A stretch of DNA of 64,000 bases, from NCBI GenBank assembly GCA_024636975.1, contig JAGXGA010000027.1, forward strand, positions 124,001-188,000, in the 5' to 3' direction. The notes below the pieces were generated by a model. It was not told the DNA's origin, made no database searches, and saw only the letters and a list, made by a program, of their open reading frames with translations. Numbering within the stretch: position 1 is the first letter of the stretch; each line of letters opens with the position of its first letter. A program made the position numbers and the translations under genes. Positions 8,920 through 17,527 of this stretch are shown in pieces. The DNA comes from Mariniphaga sp. (GTDB lineage: Bacteria > Bacteroidota > Bacteroidia > Bacteroidales > Prolixibacteraceae).

Positions 8920-10254
8920 TTAACTTTTATACCGCAGCCATTTAATAAGTTCGATTAGGTTTACTTTTTTACCATACATCAGCAGGCCGGTCTTGTATAT
9001 TTTTGCAGCAACCCATATGGCACCGAACATTGCCAGCAAAAGCAGGAACATTGAAAGCAGCAGTTCCCATAGTGGCACTCCGTAAGGTACCCGGGCAAGC
9101 ATAGCTACCGGCGACGTAAATGGAATGATCGAAGCCCAGAATGCCACAGGGCCTTCGGGGTTGCGGGCGATCGGGAACAGCAGCATTATTGAAAGGATAA
9201 GCGGAAAGGTAATGGGAAATACCATTTGCTGGGAATCTTCATCATTATCGACTGCAGCCCCCACTGCCCCCAAAAGGGAACTGTACATGAGATAACCTCC
9301 CAAAAAATAAAATACGAAAGAAAACAGGATGAGCGGAAGATTAAGGTTTCCGATCAGGGCTAATACTTCTGCTACCTGACTGTTATCTACTTCCTGTCCC
9401 ATTGGTGACATCTGACGGCTGTCCATTAAGCTTTGACTCATTTGCTGCGATTCTTCCGGGGACATGAAGGCTCCTATTGCAAGCATAGATACTATGCCTA
9501 TAATGATCCAGATGGCAACCTGTGTCAACCCCACCAGGGCAGTCCCCACAATTTTTCCGGTCATTAACTGAAAAGGCTTTACCGACGAAATAATTACCTC
9601 TACTATCCGGTTTTTCTTCTCTTCCATTACGCTGCGCATAACCATGGCACCATACATGAAAACGAAAAAATAGATAATAAAACCCATGGCATAACTTGTT
9701 ATAAAAGCAACTGCTGATGAGCTCTCCTTAGCCTGTCCTTTATCTGATACTTTTAACGTGTTAATTTTAATTGAAGTACGAGAAGCCCTCAGCCGTTCAT
9801 CCAAATCGGGAATGCCGGTTTCATCAAGGATTTTCTGTCTTTTTTCAGTTTCCAGATAGCGGCTCAGTTTGCCTGAAATTTGCTCAATGACTTCAAACGG
9901 AAGTTGTTTTTCTGAGATCAACTGTGCTTGATTGCTTGAGTAAATGTCGGAGGGAATATACAGCAAAGCATAAAATTCACTTTCTTTCAGGTTGCTTCTT
10001 AACCGGTCATACTCTTCCTGTGGAATAAAATGATATTTTGTAAACCCTTCCTGGTCAAGTTCTCCCAAAAAGATAGTTGATTCATCGAACACTCCAATTG
10101 TCCTTTCCTCATTATCGCCTTGTGCCGACAAAAATATAACAAGGGCAATTATACCGACAAACAGAAGCGGTACGAGGATGGTTAAAATTATAAACGATTT
10201 CTTTTTTACCCTTTTAAGGTATTCCTGGCTAAGTATCAGTAATGTTTTATTCAT
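8920..10254 (-). CDS. ABC-2 type transporter permease (NatB-like)
   Basis: Membrane component of a two-gene ABC exporter. The chosen start (MNKTLLILSQEYLKRV) lies 13 bases after the ATPase stop. An upstream in-frame Met at 10308 would overlap the ATPase gene and put charged residues before the first helix. One transmembrane helix near the N-terminus (about 22-45) is followed by a large extracytoplasmic domain to about residue 185, then five or more helices, with the motif VMEEKKNRIVEVIISS typical of NatB/YhaP-like permeases. The family exports Na+ or drugs in characterised cases; the substrate here is unknown. It is translated after and probably complexed with the upstream ATPase. Confidence 0.85.
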   Translation of the reverse strand: MNKTLLILSQEYLKRVKKKSFIILTILVPLLFVGIIALVIFLSAQGDNEERTIGVFDESTIFLGELDQEGFTKYHFIPQEEYDRLRSNLKESEFYALLYIPSDIYSSNQAQLISEKQLPFEVIEQISGKLSRYLETEKRQKILDETGIPDLDERLRASRTSIKINTLKVSDKGQAKESSSAVAFITSYAMGFIIYFFVFMYGAMVMRSVMEEKKNRIVEVIISSVKPFQLMTGKIVGTALVGLTQVAIWIIIGIVSMLAIGAFMSPEESQQMSQSLMDSRQMSPMGQEVDNSQVAEVLALIGNLNLPLILFSFVFYFLGGYLMYSSLLGAVGAAVDNDEDSQQMVFPITFPLILSIMLLFPIARNPEGPVAFWASIIPFTSPVAMLARVPYGVPLWELLLSMFLLLLAMFGAIWVAAKIYKTGLLMYGKKVNLIELIKWLRYKS

Positions 10255-10267
10255 TTTCTTTTCTTTC

Positions 10268-11191
10268 TTAAATGTTGTTTGATTCCTGTACTGCTTTAAT
10301 AAAGACATCGTTCATACCGGGTATAATTTCCCTGAATGATATTATTTCTGCTGCAGGAAGAATTGCCTGAATCAACCCATTGTTTGCTCCACCGTTTAAA
10401 TATTGCACCTGCAACGTATTTGCTGTTTCCTGCTCGGTGTGGCTTACAACTTTGAAATCATGACTTAATAATCCAGCCACTTTTTCGAAGTCTCCTTTAT
10501 AGGTGATTTCGAAAATATTCGATTTATACCGCTGCCTGATTTCGTTGGTTGGTCCGTCAACAATTTTTACCGATTTATTTATAAGGGCAATGTGATCGCA
10601 TAATTCCTCAACAGAACCCATGTTATGGGTAGAAAAAATTATAGTAGCTCCGTTTTGGCGTAGTTCCAGGATTTCCCTTTTCAATATATTGGAATTTATA
10701 GGGTCAAATCCGCTGAAAGGTTCATCAAAAATCAGCAGCTTAGGGTTATGCACAACTGTAGTAACAAACTGTACCTTTTGTTGCATTCCTTTCGATAGTT
10801 CTTCTACTTTTTTGTTCCACCAGTCTTTCATTTCAAATTTTTCAAACCAGATTTTCAGGCTTGCAACCGCATCGTGTCTGCTCATTCCTTTCAGGCGGGC
10901 AAGGTAAATGGCCTGTTCTCCCACCTTCATTTTCTTGTATAGCCCTCTTTCTTCGGGGAGGTACCCGATATGTGCCACATCGGCCTGCCGCATCCGGCGG
11001 CCATTCAGTAAAACTTCACCTTCATCGGGTGCGGTTATCTGGTTGATTATACGGATAAGCGTGGTTTTTCCTGCCCCATTCGGCCCAAGCAAGCCAAAAA
11101 TACTGTGTTCTTTCACCGAAATACTTACATCGGTTAAGGCTTTGGTTGTAGAAAAAGTCTTGTAAACGTTCTTAGCAACAAATAACTCCAT
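10268..11191 (-). CDS. ABC transporter ATP-binding protein (NatA-like)
   Basis: A 307-aa cytoplasmic ATPase energising the permease encoded directly downstream. It carries Walker A GPNGAGKTT (36-44), signature LSKGMQQK, Walker B LLIFDEP followed by the D-loop, and the switch His in IIFSTHNM. The C-terminal 90 residues form the extra domain (DUF4162-like) usual in this exporter family. The arrangement of one ATPase and one ABC-2 permease in a two-gene operon is standard for a homodimeric or heterotetrameric exporter. Confidence 0.9.
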   Translation of the reverse strand: MELFVAKNVYKTFSTTKALTDVSISVKEHSIFGLLGPNGAGKTTLIRIINQITAPDEGEVLLNGRRMRQADVAHIGYLPEERGLYKKMKVGEQAIYLARLKGMSRHDAVASLKIWFEKFEMKDWWNKKVEELSKGMQQKVQFVTTVVHNPKLLIFDEPFSGFDPINSNILKREILELRQNGATIIFSTHNMGSVEELCDHIALINKSVKIVDGPTNEIRQRYKSNIFEITYKGDFEKVAGLLSHDFKVVSHTEQETANTLQVQYLNGGANNGLIQAILPAAEIISFREIIPGMNDVFIKAVQESNNI

Positions 11192-11308
11192 TTTATATTT
11201 TTTTAATGGGTATAAATATACGGATGCAAATTACAGACTTTCTGATGGCTTTCGCAGGAAAAAGGAGGGAATTTACCGAATAAATTTAATGTTGGGTTAA
11301 AGGTTTCC

Positions 11309-11316
11309 TAATTTTG
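11309..11316 (+). promoter_or_regulatory. Bacteroidota -7 box (TAATTTTG) upstream of the TonB-dependent receptor-like gene
   Basis: The octamer matches TAnnTTTG and ends 22 bases before the start codon at 11339. No well-spaced -33 TTTG is evident (a TTG lies at 11292-11294), so the assignment is tentative. Confidence 0.45.
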
Positions 11317-11338
11317 CATTTCTGAAAACAATATTTTT

Positions 11339-13726
11339 ATGAAGTATTTGAGAATCTGTATCGTATTTTTTCTGGGGTTCCTCTTTGTTATTGATAAAAG
11401 CACTGCGGATGAAAATACTGGTCAGGTTATTCGTGGGAAGGTCGTGGATAAGCTTACCCAGATGCCCTTACCAGGAGCAAACGTAGTTCTGTTGGATTCT
11501 GATCCATTGGTGGTAACAGCAACGAATGAAGAAGGTGAATTTAGAATTGATAACGTACCGCTTGGCCGGCAGACCGTGGTAGTAAGCTTTATTGGATATC
11601 ATTCAGGACAGGCCAGTAATATGATAGTTAATTCTGCACGGGAAACTGTTCTTTTCATTGAGTTGGAAGAAAAAGTGGAAATAACGGGAGAAGTAACTGT
11701 TTTTGGTAACCGGAGAAAAGACAGGGCTTTGAATGAAATGGCCACGGTCAGTGCCCGTGCTTTTACTGTAGAGGAAGCAGGTCGTTATGCCGGCAGTAGG
11801 GAGGATGTGGCAAGGATGGCCATGAATTTTGCCGGAGTTTCGGGTGCAAATGATCAGCGTAACGACATAATCATCAGGGGAAATACACCAAGTGGTATAC
11901 TGTGGCGACTGGAGGATGTAGATATTCCCAACCCGAACCATTTTGCTGCTTCCGGTACTACCGGCGGACCGGTGGGTATGCTTAATAACAATACCTTGCG
12001 CAATTCCGATTTCTTTACAGGCGCATTTCCTGCTGAATATGGCAATGCCTTTTCCGGAGTATTCGATTTGAACATGCGGGAAGGCAACAATGAACAGTAT
12101 GAATTTCTGGGGCAGGTGGGTTTTAATGGTTTTGAGCTGGGAGCAGAAGGACCATTTAAAGCAGGTGGAAACAGTTCATTCCTGGCCAATTACCGCTATT
12201 CCACATTACAGGTCTTCGATTTGCTCGGTATAAGCTTTGGCACCTCAGGCATTCCACAATACCAGGATCTGAGCTTTAAACTGAACTTCCCGATGAAAAA
12301 AGGAAAGCTTACGCTTTTCGGCCTGGCAGGCAAAAGCAGAATCTCGATGCTCGACAGTGATGATAATTCGGCCGATTTATATACAAGTGAAGGAATGGAC
12401 CTGGTAAGTGGTTCTGAATCGCTCGCTACAGGGTTGAATTATTCCCGTTTTCATAATGAGAATGCATACAGCAAATTTGTACTTTCCTTTGTCCACCAGA
12501 ATACCTTCACCACAATGGATCAGTTTAACCAAGGTCAGATTCCTGAATTTTCCTACAGAGAAGATAATATTGAAGAGCGGGTTTCATTTAAATACATTTT
12601 TAATAAGAAATTCAGCCGGCGCCTTTCCAATCGTACCGGAATAACTATTGATAAATTCGGGCATCGGCTTGATGCGCAGCAACTAAGGGAAGGCGATGAT
12701 ACATGGGAGTACCTGCTTAATAACAAAAAAACGATTATTGAAGGTCCGGTGCTTTTTAGTTCCTATTCGCAGGTAGTATATAAATTTTCAGACAGGTTTG
12801 AAATAAAGCCGGGTGTGCATCTGATGTATTTTGGTTTAAATGAAACATTATCACTGGAGCCCAGGTTTGGAGCCAGCTGGAAAACCGGTAATAATACCAG
12901 CTTCAATTTTGGTTATGGAAAGCATGCACGTCTTCAGTCGATGGTTACTTATTTTCTGGAAACGATGTACGATAACAATACCATTGTGCTTGACAACAAA
13001 GACCTCGATTTTACAAAAGCCCACCATTGGGTTTTGGGATTTGATGCATTGGTCAGCCAGCAACTCCGGTTTAAAGCAGAGGCTTATTACCAGTATTTGT
13101 TTGATGTTCCGGTTGAGAAAAATCCTTCCTCATACAGCCTTGTAAATGCCGGGGCAGGGTGGGGGTTGAATACCCGGAATACGATGGTAAATGAGGGAGA
13201 GGCCAGTAATTATGGCATTGAGTTTACCTTTGAGAAATTCTTCCATAAAAACTACTATTTCCTGACAACACTTTCTCTTTTCGATTCAAAATATACAGCC
13301 AGTGACGGCATTGAGCGGAATACCGCGTTCAATGGTCAGTTTGTGTTTAACTCACTTGCAGGGAAAGAATTCAGGCTCAGTGAAAACAGCACCCTGGTTT
13401 TCGATGCAAAGATAAGCTGGGCAGGTGGGGAAAGGTATACCCCAATAGATATGGAGGCATCAGGAAATACAAATGAAGCTTTTGGTACAGAGTATTACGA
13501 TGAACTGGCCTGGTCGTTGCAATTTCCCGATTATGTTAAAGCTGATGTTAAAGTTGGCTTCCGGAAAGATGGGAAAAAGGTGTCACAACTGTGGGAGTTT
13601 TATGTTGAAAATGTTACTAACCGTAAAAACCCCATTAATCAGTTGTACAGCAGCAGTAAGAATGAAATAGAAACCATTTACCAGCTTGGTTTTTTTCCTT
13701 TGTTTAATTACAGGATTTATTTTTGA
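11339..13726 (+). CDS. TonB-dependent receptor-like outer-membrane protein with carboxypeptidase-regulatory domain
   Basis: A 795-aa protein. The signal peptide (about 1-23) is followed by a CarboxypepD_reg-like beta-sandwich (about 30-115; VIRGKVVDKLTQMPLPGANV) and a plug region (about 120-250; DIIIRGNTPSGILWRLEDVDIPNP). The rest is an outer-membrane beta-barrel ending in aromatic-rich NYRIYF. It would import or bind a ligand at the outer membrane with TonB energy, but no TonB box could be picked out with confidence. It is shorter than SusC proteins (about 1000 aa) and has no SusD gene next to it, so it is not a typical glycan importer. The gene stands alone. Confidence 0.85.
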   Translation: MKYLRICIVFFLGFLFVIDKSTADENTGQVIRGKVVDKLTQMPLPGANVVLLDSDPLVVTATNEEGEFRIDNVPLGRQTVVVSFIGYHSGQASNMIVNSARETVLFIELEEKVEITGEVTVFGNRRKDRALNEMATVSARAFTVEEAGRYAGSREDVARMAMNFAGVSGANDQRNDIIIRGNTPSGILWRLEDVDIPNPNHFAASGTTGGPVGMLNNNTLRNSDFFTGAFPAEYGNAFSGVFDLNMREGNNEQYEFLGQVGFNGFELGAEGPFKAGGNSSFLANYRYSTLQVFDLLGISFGTSGIPQYQDLSFKLNFPMKKGKLTLFGLAGKSRISMLDSDDNSADLYTSEGMDLVSGSESLATGLNYSRFHNENAYSKFVLSFVHQNTFTTMDQFNQGQIPEFSYREDNIEERVSFKYIFNKKFSRRLSNRTGITIDKFGHRLDAQQLREGDDTWEYLLNNKKTIIEGPVLFSSYSQVVYKFSDRFEIKPGVHLMYFGLNETLSLEPRFGASWKTGNNTSFNFGYGKHARLQSMVTYFLETMYDNNTIVLDNKDLDFTKAHHWVLGFDALVSQQLRFKAEAYYQYLFDVPVEKNPSSYSLVNAGAGWGLNTRNTMVNEGEASNYGIEFTFEKFFHKNYYFLTTLSLFDSKYTASDGIERNTAFNGQFVFNSLAGKEFRLSENSTLVFDAKISWAGGERYTPIDMEASGNTNEAFGTEYYDELAWSLQFPDYVKADVKVGFRKDGKKVSQLWEFYVENVTNRKNPINQLYSSSKNEIETIYQLGFFPLFNYRIYF

Positions 13727-13855
13727 TGGAATGAGTTTTGCAACCAGTTGCTCTGTTTTTATTCATTAATTCCATTATACTGGATAAAAAAAGGATATAT
13801 TCGAGACTTTCATAACCTCAGGAACTTTATTGAAAACGACTTGCCGGTTAAAAAA

Positions 13856-14404
13856 TTAATCCTGTTCTTTCTGCAAATGGCGAATATAATTCACCAGTTG
13901 CCATGAATCTTCCACTGGCATCATAAAACCATAGGGTCCCATTACACCAAATCCTGCCCTGATGTTGTGAAAAAGCTGACCGTCGGTTTTGTTCATTGCC
14001 CTTTCGTTAAGATAACTTGCAGGTTGAATTGGGTATTTCCCACTTGTGAATAAATGACCTTGACCGTTTCCGTCGGGACCATGGCAAACAATGCAAAACC
14101 GGTTGTATAACAGCTCTGCATGCTCTTGATTAAATTCATCAGCAAGCGGATTTTCAAGCGATGCAGCCCTCAGCTCATCCTCCGGCGTTTTAACAAATTG
14201 GTAGGCATGTTCATGTGTTGCTACGGTTCCTTCAACCGGACCCACCATCATTTTGTTTCCCTCGAAATATGGATTTTTGCTCCAGGTTTCATAAGCCTGC
14301 GATTCTTCCATGTCGGGAAAATAGGACCAGCCGGGGGTATTCCGGTCTCTGTCGCATGAACTGAAAATGACAAGAACTGAAAAAATTAATATCCGGTATT
14401 TCAT
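13856..14404 (-). CDS. actE: Alternative complex III subunit ActE (mono-heme cytochrome c)
   Basis: A 182-aa lipoprotein cytochrome that accepts electrons within the quinol:cytochrome c oxidoreductase. It has a signal with lipobox FSSC (Cys17), a single heme site CIVCH (104-108), and an axial-Met candidate in GFMMPVEDSW near the C-terminus. The start at 14404 follows the ActF stop almost directly. A longer in-frame reading to 14536 would lie inside actF and is rejected. In described act operons this gene precedes actF; here it is last. The 120-bp gap beyond it holds no oxidase gene. Confidence 0.88.
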   Translation of the reverse strand: MKYRILIFSVLVIFSSCDRDRNTPGWSYFPDMEESQAYETWSKNPYFEGNKMMVGPVEGTVATHEHAYQFVKTPEDELRAASLENPLADEFNQEHAELLYNRFCIVCHGPDGNGQGHLFTSGKYPIQPASYLNERAMNKTDGQLFHNIRAGFGVMGPYGFMMPVEDSWQLVNYIRHLQKEQD

Positions 14405-14405
14405 A

Positions 14406-15596
14406 TCATAAATTTTCATAATCGGAACTTTCAATAAAATAAGGATGATTTTCAGGAACTGGTTTGGCTTTTTGAAACATAACAAAAAAGATTGCCAGGA
14501 AAGCAGCAAGGTAAAAGAATGGAAGCCCGATTTCAAGCAGGCCTATTTTTGCATTTTCATGACCAACAGCACCTGGCATTATCGCCATGTATAAATCGAG
14601 GTAATGGCCCATCAGGACAAGCACGGCAATTGATCCCAGTATAACTGGCTGGCGCTTGGATTTCCTGGTCATTAGCGCAAGGAAAGGAAACAAAAAGTTG
14701 ATTGCTACATTCAGATAAAACAAAGATCGAAAGTGGGTGACACGCTCAACATAATAAACTGTTTCTTCCGGAATATTACTGTACCAGATAAGCAAAAACT
14801 GGCTTATCCATAAATATGCCCAGAAAATGCTAAACCCGAACAGGTACTTTCCCAAATCGTGCAGGTGCTCGTTGTTGATGTTGGGCAATATGCCGAAGTG
14901 CTTAAAAGCAATGGCGATAATTATAATTACTGCCAGGGCAGCTACAAACATACTGGAAAATATATACCAGCCATACAGTGTGCTAAACCAGTGGGCATCG
15001 ATTGACATAAGCCAGTCCCATGCTGCCATTGAACTGCTGATTGCAAAAAACACCATAAACCAGCCTGATGTACTTCTTACCCTTCTAAGGTAATTATCCT
15101 GTGGTTCGAAATCATTCTTTAGTGATACTCTTCGCAGGTAGATTGCAAAAAAGCTCCAAAAAATAAAATATATGGCCAGGCGAAGCATCCAAAAAGGAAT
15201 ATTGAGGTAAGCAGTTTTCATCTGTAAGATCCGGTCGAGATGCTCAGTATGTGTCCATTCAAAAATATGTGTAAGACCAGGAAAAGCAACAACAAATAAA
15301 ATTAGGGCAAAAGGAATTGTTAAAGCCATTGATTCCAGAATGCGCTGGATATTAATTTGCCAGGTGGATTCTCCCAGAGCATTAACGGTCCAGAAGAAAA
15401 GAGCGCCTAATCCTAAAAAAAGGAACATGATAGCGTTCATCCAAAGATTTGCCCAAATGCGTGAAGCAGGAGCCTGTGAAATAAATACAGCCCATAGTAA
15501 TGCCACTAAGCCAATTCCTGCTGCAATTCCCAATGCTGTTTTTATTTTCTTTGTAAACTTAAAAGGGACGGCATCCGGTATATTGTGTTTTTCCAT
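14406..15596 (-). CDS. actF: Alternative complex III subunit ActF (quinol:cytochrome c oxidoreductase membrane subunit)
   Basis: A 396-aa polytopic inner-membrane protein with about ten hydrophobic helices. It matches the short NrfD-related ActF subunit: LRRVSLKNDFEPQDNYLRRVRSTSGWFMVFFAISSSMAAWDWLMSIDAHW is the characteristic central segment (about 153-203). In the known complex ActF pairs with ActC in the membrane. Its start codon overlaps the ActD stop by one base, indicating translational coupling. It is followed by actE rather than preceded by it. Confidence 0.9.
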   Translation of the reverse strand: MEKHNIPDAVPFKFTKKIKTALGIAAGIGLVALLWAVFISQAPASRIWANLWMNAIMFLFLGLGALFFWTVNALGESTWQINIQRILESMALTIPFALILFVVAFPGLTHIFEWTHTEHLDRILQMKTAYLNIPFWMLRLAIYFIFWSFFAIYLRRVSLKNDFEPQDNYLRRVRSTSGWFMVFFAISSSMAAWDWLMSIDAHWFSTLYGWYIFSSMFVAALAVIIIIAIAFKHFGILPNINNEHLHDLGKYLFGFSIFWAYLWISQFLLIWYSNIPEETVYYVERVTHFRSLFYLNVAINFLFPFLALMTRKSKRQPVILGSIAVLVLMGHYLDLYMAIMPGAVGHENAKIGLLEIGLPFFYLAAFLAIFFVMFQKAKPVPENHPYFIESSDYENL

Positions 15597-16117
15597 CAGT
15601 TATCAGTTTTAATATTTTTTACCCCAAGTGCTCCGGTGGAAGCCAGCGCTTCTTCAAGCTCTGCTTCAGATGCACTGTTGTTTCTGTCGGTTAGTATTAT
15701 TTGAAAATGATCGTTTGTTACCTCTTCATCGAGTATGTCGGGCAGGGAGCCGGGCCCCAGGTTCGATCGTACTAAAAACAGGATTACCATGGCAAATGCA
15801 GCAAATAAGACGGTCAGCTCAAAAGTAACTGGTATAAATGAAGGCAATGATAAAAATGGCTTGCCACCAATTACAAGTGGCCACCCCCTGGTAAATACCC
15901 AGATCTGAAACAACAGGCCCAGTGAGCCACCTATGGCTCCTGCAATGAAAGCTGCAATCGGTAGCCTTGAACGTGGAAGTTTCAAAACACTGTCAAGTCC
16001 ATGAACCGGAAAAGGTGTCCGTACATCATCGATTTTGATACCTTTATTTTGAAGTTCTTTCACTGCATTCAGCAAATCCAGTTCATCGGTAAAGTGTCCG
16101 TAAATAATCGATCTCAT
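15596..16117 (-). CDS. actD: Alternative complex III subunit ActD (DUF3341)
   Basis: A 173-aa membrane-anchored peripheral subunit. The N-terminal cytoplasmic domain begins YGHFTDELDLLNAVKELQNKGI. Two transmembrane helices follow (about 54-72 and 97-117), with the conserved PFLSLPSFIPVTFELTVL between and into the second. A short soluble tail completes it. Family and position between actC and actF agree with ActD. It overlaps actF by one base and lies 6 bases after actC. Confidence 0.92.
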   Translation of the reverse strand: MRSIIYGHFTDELDLLNAVKELQNKGIKIDDVRTPFPVHGLDSVLKLPRSRLPIAAFIAGAIGGSLGLLFQIWVFTRGWPLVIGGKPFLSLPSFIPVTFELTVLFAAFAMVILFLVRSNLGPGSLPDILDEEVTNDHFQIILTDRNNSASEAELEEALASTGALGVKNIKTDN

Positions 16118-16123
16118 AGCTTC

Positions 16124-17515
16124 CTATTTTTCCGGTGTTTTATTTTTAATCGGTTTACCTATAAACTTTTTGGCAGAAGACCTGGCAACCGATTTTACTT
16201 CCGACAGGGCAATTACAGGAAATACCCTTATGAAAAGGAAAAACAATGTAAAGAACAGGCCAAATGTTCCCAAATAAATAGCTACCTCTACCCAGGTGGG
16301 TTTGTACATTGTCCAACTGGAAGGAAGGTAATCGCGGTGCAGCGAGGTGACAACAATAACAAAACGCTCGAACCACATTCCAATATTTATGAAAATGGAA
16401 AGTATAAAAGTAAATGTCAGGTTCCTCCTTAACTTTTTAAACCACAGCAATTGCGGAGATATCACATTGCAGGTCATCATAATCCAGTAAGCCCATGCGT
16501 AAGGCCCAAGCGCCCGGTTTAAAAAGGCATACCTTTCATATTCCACTCCGCTGTACCAGGCCATAAACAGCTCGGTGATGTAGGCAATACCTACAATTGA
16601 GCCGGTTGCAATGATAACTTTATTCATTGATTCAACATGGCCAACAGTAATATATTCCTCCAGATGGAGCGCCTTACGGGTGACAATCATAAGGGTTAAT
16701 ACCATTGCAAAACCGGAAAATACTGCTCCCGAAACAAAGTAAGGTGGAAATATTGTCGTATGCCACCCGGGTATAACAGAGGTTGCAAAGTCAAAACTTA
16801 CGATGGTATGCACTGAAAGTACCAGCGGAGCAGCCAGGCCAGCCAAAATAAGGCTCATCGATTCATGCCTGTGCCAGTGGCGTGCCGAGCCTTTCCATCC
16901 GAAGCTGAGGAAATTATATGCTTTTTTCTTCCACAGCGTTTTCATCCGGTCGCGTATAGTTCCCAGGTCGGGAATAAGCCCCATGTACCAGAATAATAAT
17001 GATACAAGCAGATAAGTTGTAATGGCAAAAACATCCCATAACAGCGGAGAGTTGAAGTTAACCCATAATTCGCGCGAATTGGGATAGGGTAAAATGAAAA
17101 AGCCCAGTGGTAAACGCCCCATATGTATAAGCGGGAAGATACCGGCACACATTACGGCAAAGATTGTCATTGCCTCGGCTGCGCGGTTTATACTGGTTCT
17201 CCATTTTTGCCGGAAAAGCAACAGGATTGCAGAAATAAATGTTCCGGCATGACCTATACCTACCCACCATACGAAGTTTGTAATACTCCAGCCCCAGCCG
17301 ATTGTACGGTTAACACCCCATTTGCCTATTCCAAACCAAACAGTATAGCCAATCATGGCAAAACCGAATATCATTACGATAGTTGATACGGTTATTCCTA
17401 TGTACCATAACTTTCCCGGTTTGGCTCGAACAGGAGCCATGACATCATTGGTTATGTCATTGTAGCTTTTCTCTCCATTGATTAGTGGTTCTCTAACCGG
17501 TGAAACATGCATCAT
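16124..17515 (-). CDS. actC: Alternative complex III subunit ActC (NrfD/PsrC-family quinone-binding subunit)
   Basis: A 463-aa inner-membrane protein with about ten helices, of the NrfD/PsrC family, which provides the quinol oxidation site of alternative complex III. The segments [20 protein letters not shown] and [19 protein letters not shown] are conserved in ActC and related polysulfide-reductase subunits. It lies 12 bases downstream of actB, in operon order. Quinone use is family knowledge; Bacteroidota normally use menaquinone. Confidence 0.93.
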   Translation of the reverse strand: MMHVSPVREPLINGEKSYNDITNDVMAPVRAKPGKLWYIGITVSTIVMIFGFAMIGYTVWFGIGKWGVNRTIGWGWSITNFVWWVGIGHAGTFISAILLLFRQKWRTSINRAAEAMTIFAVMCAGIFPLIHMGRLPLGFFILPYPNSRELWVNFNSPLLWDVFAITTYLLVSLLFWYMGLIPDLGTIRDRMKTLWKKKAYNFLSFGWKGSARHWHRHESMSLILAGLAAPLVLSVHTIVSFDFATSVIPGWHTTIFPPYFVSGAVFSGFAMVLTLMIVTRKALHLEEYITVGHVESMNKVIIATGSIVGIAYITELFMAWYSGVEYERYAFLNRALGPYAWAYWIMMTCNVISPQLLWFKKLRRNLTFTFILSIFINIGMWFERFVIVVTSLHRDYLPSSWTMYKPTWVEVAIYLGTFGLFFTLFFLFIRVFPVIALSEVKSVARSSAKKFIGKPIKNKTPEK

Positions 17516-17527
17516 TTGCGGTTACTT

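Noticed and set aside
14405-14536. N-terminal extension of actE to 14536
   Set aside because: It overlaps the conserved actF gene, and the start at 14404 gives a proper lipoprotein signal.
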